From positions 1-64,000 of the forward strand of contig JACKQL020000124.1 in assembly GCA_018296165.2 (NCBI GenBank): 64,000 bases of DNA. Direction: 5' to 3'. Shown here piece after piece: positions 57,081 through 64,000 of the stretch. Made by a program: the position numbers and the translations under genes. The notes under the pieces were generated by a model. That model was given only the letters and a program-made list of their open reading frames with translations. It searched no databases and was not told the DNA's origin. This DNA comes from Termitomyces sp. T153. Lineage: Eukaryota > Basidiomycota > Agaricomycetes > Agaricales > Lyophyllaceae. Position 1 is the stretch's first letter. Each line of letters starts with the position of its first letter.

Positions 57081-58200
57081 TTAAGAAATGGATTAGAGAA
57101 GCAGACAAGGATGACAAGCTTCAGAAATCAAACACTCAGTCCTGAACTCTGGAATTGATTGTTCATTTACCAACACAGATCTCTTGATGAATGAGTCTGT
57201 TTGAGAGTGTCAATGTGCAGGACTTGACAGGTGCTTGAAACCTACAGTAACAGACTGTATGGAGGCAATGGGTGTGTGTTATACTTTGGTTACACTATAT
57301 TTGGAGTTAAAGTTAGCAAATCAATTACCTACAATGCATAACAATCTGTTGAAGAGGCAGCCAAGTGCTGTAGGCACCAGAAGAAATCTCACTCCAAATT
57401 CTGGCCAGGAATGCATGGATACATTGGCTATGCACTTCAACAATATGGCTGGGCCTGATTACACTTGGATCAGGTGATCATATCCAGTCAGAAGTTGTTC
57501 ATTTCCCTCTCCATCATAGCTTGTGAGCACATATCTGAGTACTATGATACATACCCAGATTGCAAAAAGTGTCTACATCTTAAGTAGAAACTTGTTGAAT
57601 TGCTCTCTCTATTCCCTTTTTCCTTCCTTTATTTTCTTAATATTTTATTTCAACACCCCAATCAGTACTCAGTACCATTTTTTGTTGTCTCACATTTTAT
57701 AGGAGGCAAGACAATATATTTCGTCACTATTAGACAATATATTCTGTCACTATTAGACAATATATTCTGTCACTATTGACCTGGTTATCATTCCCAGCAA
57801 ACACTAATCTTCATGAATTGTAAATGCTCAAATACATATGGCACTTGGCAAGACAACTGTGCTAAAGAAACAGTTCTTTCACCACACAAATGTCAGCTCA
57901 CCTTTTCTTAATTCATTTACACATATTCACCAGGTATATTTGATGCACACAAAGACAGTTGAGATATCCACATTCATTCAACTGTACATCATGGCTTTGG
58001 CACACAAGAACAATTACCTGGATTCAAGCACAGTATCAGATATTGAACAATGTTCCTGATCATCCTCTGGCAGTCACCCCAGAGAGCTGGATGTCCTATT
58101 CATGAGATGAAAAATCAATTTCAGACCCAGAGAGACTTGAATGTGAGGCTCCAGAATACCCAATGAGCTCGTAAATTTTTGACTTTGAGCTCTAAGTCAT
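57081..58200. other. AT-rich region without recognised gene
   Basis: Short open frames exist (57,235-57,477 plus) but show no motif. A three-unit tandem repeat lies at 57,711-57,778. CpG stays rare until about 58,200, where composition changes. Confidence 0.4.
57711..57778. repeat. 23-bp tandem repeat, three units
   Basis: Units ACAATATATT(C/T)(T/C)GTCACTATTAG at 57711-57733, 57734-57756 and 57757-57778. The first unit holds TCGTC where the others have CTGTC. Confidence 0.9.
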
Positions 58201-58706
58201 TGTGCTGGGTGATTCATAGATGATTAACAAGTCCAGGGGGGCGCCCCTAAAAAGGAGATCAGGGTGAACAATACTCAAGCCCTGGCATTCTGGTGTGACT
58301 CCTTCCGTGCCATTGCTCGACCAGTAATTGTCCCTGAAAACATTCAATATGCAACTTTTTAATAAGTTCAGAGGTGCGAGGGACTACAAGCACACCTGAT
58401 GTGTGCATGTGTGATGGGTGTCAGTGGAATCGGCGGCAATAATTTTGTTGGGCAAACATCATGTTTCAAGGAGCTTGGCGCATAAGGGACAATAAGGGAC
58501 AATTTCCCCGTCGCGGAGGACTGTGAAGAAAGGAGTGCATAAATCAAGGAGCCCCACAAAATCCACAATGGTGGTGTATTTCCGGCATATCAAAAAAGGG
58601 CGCCCACAATATATCAGAAAGTGAGCCATCAACACGTTGATCAGGACGATACCCAAAGATCGATAGGCGAACCTACTTTGTATAATCGAGTGGTCAGCTA
58701 GAGCGG
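58201..58706. other. CpG-rich upstream region
   Basis: Composition switches here to frequent CpG. A GGGGCGCCCC palindrome lies near 58,239-58,248. No conserved ORF was recognised; minus-strand open frames overlap the presumed promoter of the next gene. Confidence 0.4.
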
Positions 58707-58714
58707 TATATAAG
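58707..58714 (+). promoter_or_regulatory. TATA box of the nuclease-core gene
   Basis: TATATAAG lies 35 bases before the ATG at 58,749. It is a good core-promoter match in a fungal context. Confidence 0.6.
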
Positions 58715-58748
58715 ATTATGAGCATACGACCCACATTATATTTCTATT

Positions 58749-59069
58749 ATGTCTCAAGATTCTGTTATCGATGCCCATCAAACTGCCGAGTTCTCCCAGA
58801 CTCGGCAGACACAACCTATCGATATCGGCGAAGAAGCTGCCTACCTCCTGTTCTTGAGAAATCACGGTGCAGGACCATATAATCCTGTCGATATCGTCAT
58901 CCCCGTCACGCTTTCCTGCCCTGGCAGCGACTCAAACGGTCCCAACCAATGGTGTATGACCGTCGACTTGATTCAAGTTAGTAATAAGGCAATGCTGCAC
59001 AGTCCTTTCTCGCTGATGCCTAACAGGCCATCGGGACTCGAAATACGTAGCCCAGAAACCATACAGTGA
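58749..59069 (+). CDS. Short gene or fragment with PD-(D/E)XK-like nuclease core, paralogous to the downstream gene
   Basis: The unspliced frame is 106 codons. Its part EEAAYLLFLRNHGAG..PVDIVIPV..QWCMTVDLIQ aligns with DEAIYLLFLRAAAIQG..STDFVIPVW..RWSMSAIFIQVKN of the large gene downstream (residues about 729-781). Conserved Glu, Asp (codon 48) and Gln (codon 76) match the presumed catalytic set, but the Lys two residues after Gln is Asn, with a Lys one later. A perfect-looking 50-base intron, 58977-59026 (GTTAGT...CTGAT...AACAG), would instead splice right after that Gln and end the protein at 59,050 after 83 codons. Nothing upstream resembles the NTPase part. It may be a truncated duplicate, a stand-alone nuclease domain, or a pseudogene. 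Confidence 0.6.
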   Translation: MSQDSVIDAHQTAEFSQTRQTQPIDIGEEAAYLLFLRNHGAGPYNPVDIVIPVTLSCPGSDSNGPNQWCMTVDLIQVSNKAMLHSPFSLMPNRPSGLEIRSPETIQ

Positions 59070-59703
59070 CGATGATGATTGAGAGTCACCCAGCGCGTGC
59101 TTTGTTGATGCAGGAGGATTTCAATTCGTTGGAGGCGAACGTGACTCACCTCGCTCCTCCATTGTCCTGCAGATATTCAATGAGAGTCATGTTGCGCTCG
59201 TGGTAGGTATTTCCAATGTTGTCTCTGGATTGTGGTGAGGACCATACGCCAGCTCGCTGTGTGCACACATGACACATGTATTCGTATGCAGTGTACCTGG
59301 CGTGGCAGGAAGAGATCTATATGACTCCTGCGGTGCCCATACGATTACCTCCAGACCGTTCACCTGGAATGTCCGATATCAAAGTTGTTTCCGGGGCTAC
59401 ATTTACGAAATTTGAGCAAGAACTATATCTTCGTACATACTTACTAGAATATCTCATTCTCACCTGCCGGAGATGAATCGGGAGTGGCCTCGCAGGACCC
59501 ACGTGCCAGTCAAAGAAAGAGCTTGGTGCTCAAGGAACATTTTGCCCCTTTAGCCCGTGTGGAGAAAACAATCTGTCAATCAAGGAGGGAAATAGTCCGC
59601 ATGCAGATTCAAGCGCCCACAATAGCTTGTGAGGTCGTCTGCGGCCAGTGATCATTTGATAATCAGATCAATGGGCAAATGACGCGCGGTTGACTTTGAA
59701 ACT
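59070..59703. other. Intergenic region between the two nuclease-domain genes
   Basis: CpG-rich. One small plus-strand frame (59,276-59,476; MSDIKVVSGATFTKFEQELY) lacks recognisable motifs and could be a remnant of the upstream gene's tail or chance. Confidence 0.4.
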
Positions 59704-59713
59704 CATATATAAC
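59704..59713 (+). promoter_or_regulatory. TATA box of the NTPase-nuclease gene
   Basis: CATATATAAC lies 45 bases before the ATG at 59,758. Confidence 0.6.
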
Positions 59714-59757
59714 TTGGGTGCTCTCGAACTCCGCAGTAACCACTTTGTACTTCCGTC

Positions 59758-62700
59758 ATGTCTGGCCGTTCTTCCAAGCGCTTACGCTCGTCTGAACCTC
59801 AGGGATCGGTCAAACGACCCAATCAGGAGCAGGACCCGCAGCCAGTATCCCAATTGGAAAAGGCTCAAGAGCTGTTTCGTGAGGCGAGGGAGAGCAAGCT
59901 GTACAATAAACTGCTTGATTTGATAAGGCGCCGCGCGTCTCCGCAAGAGTCTCAAGCCTGCTATTCGTCAATCTTCAAGGAACTTGCTTTAATCATCATT
60001 GGCAGAGACGACATACCAGTGCCGCCATCAGCCTCCCATCTCTGGACCTTTCTCAATCTCTGCAACCCGAATCTTGAGCGTGAGGAGTGGGAGTTTGCGA
60101 TGGAGACCTTGATCACATACAGTTCGTCGCTCACATCCTGCACCAGTCCTCTTTTTTCACTTGCTTTTGGTAGTCAAGACGGAAGACGAGAAGAAACCTA
60201 CCCTTCAGACACCTACATCCAACCCGAAACCTAGTGAGTCCCTAAAGTTAGTCCCGTTCCCATCCTCAAATACTTACGACGAGTGCACGCCTCAGCTATC
60301 AAAGAGTTGGTACAAACAGCCTGGAAGACGGCGTATGTGGGGAATGCCCATGAACTCTTGAAAGGCGCGATGAATGCAATGTACCAAAACTCATTCGAGA
60401 AACCCTACGCGAATTTCTGTGCCATCATTCAAGGATCCGGTACAGGCAAATCCCGGCTCGTGGACAAGGTCGCCGACTCGGTCTTCATGATCCCGATGGT
60501 TTTGAGGCCCACAGGAGGTAGATCAGGTACTTTGCTTTGGTTGATCTCATACGTTCTTCTGACCCTCACGATCAAGGCTTTCCACAGGGTGATATGGCCG
60601 ACGGTCAACCGCTGGTTCGCTTTTTCTACACAAAGACCACAAAAGAAACCTTGGAACTTCATGTTCAGCGTCGCTACCTCCTGTTCTTGTTAAAGATCGT
60701 CGCCTTCGTGGATGGTTGGATCAATCTCTGGAAAAGGTCGGGGCTTGGAATCGAACGTGTCGCAGCAGATTGGAAAGAATATCTTGGACCCCCTCTCAGC
60801 CCGGAGCGTCTCAAGATGTACACAACAGCAATCGACCCGTCTCCTTTACGAGGTTTCGAAGACATATCGGATGAGCGTGTCGAATTTGACCATCTTCGAA
60901 ATCGAGGTTCGCTGACACTCGCCACCCACCTAAAAACTTATGACTGATGTTATTTCCAGTGAAGATATTCATTGACTCCGTCTCGAAGAAAATCGAACCT
61001 GCGCACACCGACATACAACCTGTTATCGTTTTCTATTTCGACGAAGCCCACCATCTCAGCAAGACTATGGTTTCGGCAGAACCACACCGCACAGCATATC
61101 AGTGCCTGTGCAAAGCCTTCACGTACATGATGAATGCACCCGTCTTTGCCTTATTCCTCTCAACTTATTCGAGACTGTCCGAGACCGTCTCTAGCTCACG
61201 TAATTTTTGGTCCTCTCGCCCTATGTCATCTCATTCTGAAGGCAGTGATGATAATATGAACGCTCCTTTTGTTGAACTTCCTTTCGATGCGTGGAAGGAG
61301 CCGAGCCTTGTGATTGAAGGCACCCACTCCGCTCAAGAAATTTGTTCGTTGAAGTTCATGGCGCGATTTGGCCGTCCCTTGTAAGCCAACGGACTTTGTT
61401 TTTCCCTTGTCTCTTTCGTGCTAAACTGCGTAGATTTTGGACTGTTATGGAAAGCACTCCGTCTATAGACCAGGAAGAAGTAGTGCAATATGCCATGTCT
61501 AAGTTGGAATTGCGTCTTGAAGACACAAGTCGGGACATATTTTGCAAATTTCCACTCCAAAAGCTGATTCCTCCTCTTTCCGTTCGTGTGGATTTGAGCT
61601 TTGAATCGAATCGAGATGAGGCCGTTTTCCTTGAAGGACTTCTTGTCGCCAGTAGTATGCGAACGGTCTACTCCGTTCCAAAACATCAACAGTATTTCCG
61701 TGGTGGATATCCTTCCGAACCTTTTGTGGCAGAAGCTGCTGCCCGTGCAATATTCACATGGTGCCACGCCAAAGGATTGGGAAGAACTGGATCCACTCTA
61801 CCGCCAGCGGAGCAAATCGAGATGATTATAGCAACATACAAGACCAATATACCATCTGCTATCTCACAATGGCTCGAATTGGGACTAATCGACCAGGGAA
61901 CCAGAGAGGAGTTGGTTGTGAGGATGCTCTGCACTCTGGCCCACGACATCGCTATCTTGAAGAACCCTGATCACGAGCACGTCAATGCGGTTCTCAGTGG
62001 TGTCAGTGGTGATGTCTCGTTCAGCCAGATGATTCGCGTCGAGGACTTTCTCCGGGCCCTGATATCGGAGAAATACATCGGGGACGTACTCGATGCGCGG
62101 CCGAGCAACCTGAGAGGGGAGATGCTTAGAGACGCATTCAAAGACGGCTACGTTCACTTTACACAATTCGTCAAGGCAGGCGACAAGTCAACAATCACCG
62201 ACGAGGCTATCTACCTGCTTTTCCTCAGAGCCGCAGCGATTCAAGGCTACGGGAATATGGCTTCGACAGACTTTGTCATCCCTGTGTGGATTCCCACTAA
62301 TAACTCCCAGTATCCCGATAGATGGTCCATGTCGGCCATCTTCATTCAAGTAAAGAACAGGGTCAACAAACAGTTCATTCCCATCGACGCTCAGGAGACC
62401 TTCCAGTTCTTCACAAGACCTCAGACGCAGAACGGGCGAAAACTCCCATACATTACGATTGTGATGAAGCTCGGAAACCTAGCAGCCGAACAGAAGAAAG
62501 CACCTCAGCCAGAAGTGAAGCAAGTGTCGATGATAGGAGGGACTCGACAACAGGGGCAACAAGCTGGACGACAGACAAACGAAGCTCAAAAAAACATGTC
62601 TCGTGAACTCTCACAGATAACACGGAGTCAGACTCTGCACATTCACCCGCGTCACGAGATAGCCATCAAAGGATGTTCGAGTCGGGTGTACAATGTTCTT

Positions 62701-63030
62701 GGTGATGAAGACAATTGTCACTACTCGAATATTTTGGCACACAAGGATATGCTGGCAGAGCATCCACGATCTGAGGATCGAGTCGAGGCTGTCAGGCGGA
62801 TGAAGCCGCACTGGGTAGCTTCGTCATCGTATCATTGGGCAAAGATGAATAAAGAGAGTCGTCTTGGTGCCGAGGTTGTCATTGCCAACAACAACAACCA
62901 CAACAATGATGACGATGAGTACTACGAGAACACTAATGAAGAGGCTGAGGAGGACATGGTAGTAGTCAACCAATATTCAGATACAGAGGATGCAGGTGCA
63001 GAAGATACTGATACAGAAGATGTTTCATAA
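59758..63030 (+). CDS. P-loop NTPase with C-terminal PD-(D/E)XK-like nuclease domain (Crinkler-like CR architecture)
   Basis: Six exons: 59758-60121, 60174-60233, 60284-60526, 60577-60906, 60960-61380 and 61434-63030. The five introns (52, 50, 50, 53, 53 bases) all fit GT-AG and keep frame, giving 1,004 residues. The N-terminus is basic (KRLR near residue 8) with no signal peptide. Walker A GSGTGKSR is at about 192-199, Walker B VIVFYFDEAHH at 354-364, a sensor-like STYSR near 397, and ARFGRPLFW at about 467-475, a motif of fungal CR-type NTPases. The nuclease-like part shows Glu 730 (DEAIYLLFLR), Asp 752 (DFVIPVW) and Gln 778-x-Lys 780 (IFIQVKNR). The family is known from oomycete and fungal CR proteins, proposed to act on nuclear DNA as effectors or in conflict with genome parasites. 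The last about 35 residues are acidic (DTEDAGAEDTDTEDVS). The role here is inferred only. Confidence 0.85.
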
Positions 63031-63270
63031 TTTACCAGATATATCCCAGCTAAAGCAGTATGTTTTTGAAGGGTGGTGAGTGTGAGTTTGGGGAGCAGGA
63101 TGGGATCCAGAACAACAGAGAAAGAAGTCTGGGTCAGGTGGCCAGGAAATGGAGGTTTTGTAGTTGTCATCCAAATCATAGCAAGCCTCAGCAAGCATAC
63201 AAAGTCCAGAGCCCAGATCAATCACATAAACCTGTCCAGAAATAGGAACCTATCATTGTCTTGGGCAGCC
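63031..63270. other. Junction between gene and retroelement
   Basis: CpG is nearly absent again. The minus strand is open for 66-99 codons across the end of the gene (to about 63,225), for example DLDDNYKTSISWPPDPDFF, but no family was recognised. Confidence 0.35.
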
Positions 63271-63763
63271 TGTGAGGGGACAAGCACAATGGCAGATAGA
63301 CCCTGCTAGAGTGAGCAAGCACAAGTGACAAGTGAGCATCAAAGGAGCAGAAGCAGCTAAGAAGCAGACAAGGAGCGAGCACAGTGAGCTAAGCTAAGGT
63401 AACAATGCTGGGGCTCTCACAGTTGATTCACTGGATAGACCTGGGAAATGCTGCTATTGATTGGTCAAAGGATATTCTATCCTTGCAACTGGCTTATATA
63501 CTACATCCATGGCTATGCTATGACTAGTGCTATGCTATGACTAATGCTATATGTGGTAAGTGGCCTGGGTATGCTAAGCAGTGATGACTATCAATATGTC
63601 AAAAGGAGAAATAGAGTCCAATGACTACAAAGGGCTGACTAATACTGACTGGAGGGTGCAGGGGCTCAGCAGCTGGTCAGTTGGATATGCTAGAGATGAT
63701 GCTATACCTGTGACTAAGGCTGGATAGAGTCAGAGTTACCCATAAAGGGGTCATCCCCTTATA
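63271..63763 (-). repeat. LTR, family J (3' LTR of a minus-strand element)
   Basis: 493 bases from TGTGAGGGGACAAGC to ATCCCCTTATA on the plus strand. The right side TCACCCCCCCTTCAAGG is a reverse-complement polypurine tract. It contains a 17-bp tandem pair (GCTATGCTATGACTA-GT/AT at 63512-63545) and many AGTGAGC/AGCAAGC motifs near its start. Confidence 0.75.
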
Positions 63764-64000
63764 TCACCCCCCCTTCAAGGTTTGTCAACCTGACAAACAG
63801 CTGTGGCATTAAGATGCTCTTTCCTGTCCCCAATATGGCTGACTACAACATGCAATGGCTGGTTCTGCCCCCCTGGAATAATGTCCAAAGGCATATTGTA
63901 TTATTGGGGCCAATGCTTCAGGCACTAGAGTAGAGAGGGTCATGGGAGAAGTTATATCCATCAGAGAAGCCAGTATAGCCCCCTCATGAATGCTCAACAT
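63764..64000 (-). mobile_element. Interior of element J, running off the window
   Basis: Polypurine tract at 63764-63780, then a minus-strand open stretch of 63 codons (63,809-64,000; ILASLMDITSPMTLSTLVPE). The domain is not recognised. The element continues beyond the right edge. Confidence 0.5.

Noticed and set aside
58368..58734. Overlapping minus-strand frames of 66 and 91 codons
   Set aside because: No motif, and they cover the presumed promoter and TATA box of the nuclease-core gene.
62922..63221. 99-codon minus-strand frame overlapping the end of the NTPase gene
   Set aside because: No conserved motif, and it overlaps the sense coding tail; more likely a product of low-complexity sequence.
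1..64000. tRNA, rRNA, CRISPR arrays, integrons, bacterial-type operons
   Set aside because: None seen; the spliced gene and retroelement types point to a fungal nuclear genome.

Overview
The window looks like a transposon-packed stretch of an Agaricomycete (mushroom-forming basidiomycete) nuclear genome. The signs are 50-53 nt GT-AG introns, Ty3/gypsy chromoviruses of a type common in that class, Ty1/copia elements, a LINE, and one P-loop NTPase-nuclease gene of the fungal Crinkler-like (CR) kind. I cannot name the species. No tRNA, rRNA, CRISPR or bacterial-style operon was seen.

From 1 to about 58.2 kb nearly everything is nested, decayed retroelement. In order: a copia fossil (0.3-3.8 kb); a LINE (4.1-7.7 and 12.6-13.1 kb) interrupted by a tandemly duplicated block and a 3'-truncated chromovirus A (8.9-12.6 kb); a complete copia element (13,427-18,477, TSD CACAG) inside copy 1 of a Cys/coiled-coil repeat family (CC); chromovirus B with its RT deleted (19,312-23,524); an older minus-strand gypsy remnant D1 (23.5-25.0 and 33.8-34.6 kb) split by gypsy element H (24,990-33,778), which itself carries a solo LTR (G1) in its RNase H and a fossil antisense gene before its 3' LTR; CC copy 2 (34.6-36.2 kb); minus-strand gypsy D2 (36.2-44.1 kb) broken by two inverted E-family LTRs; a truncated chromovirus F gag (44.4-45.9 kb) cut by an E LTR; CC copy 3 (46.8-48.6 kb) carrying the youngest element, minus-strand chromovirus C (48,621-54,977, TSD AGCTG); then an unidentified LTR family (I) with a fossil gene (55.2-57.1 kb).

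From about 58.2 to 63.0 kb the composition changes sharply: CpG becomes common, codons look constrained and introns are clean. This island holds one apparently intact six-exon gene of 1,004 codons (P-loop NTPase followed by a PD-(D/E)XK-like nuclease domain) and, 0.7 kb upstream, a short gene or gene fragment that repeats only the nuclease core and has its own TATA box. At 63.3 kb retroelement sequence resumes with an LTR (J).

The retroelements show a consistent decay signature: almost no CpG, TGA at former CGA arginine codons, and sites where one LTR has TG and its partner CA. This implies cytosine deamination at methylated CpG or a RIP-like process confined to repeats. Several boundaries and all functional statements for decayed ORFs are inferences from reading conserved motifs by eye.
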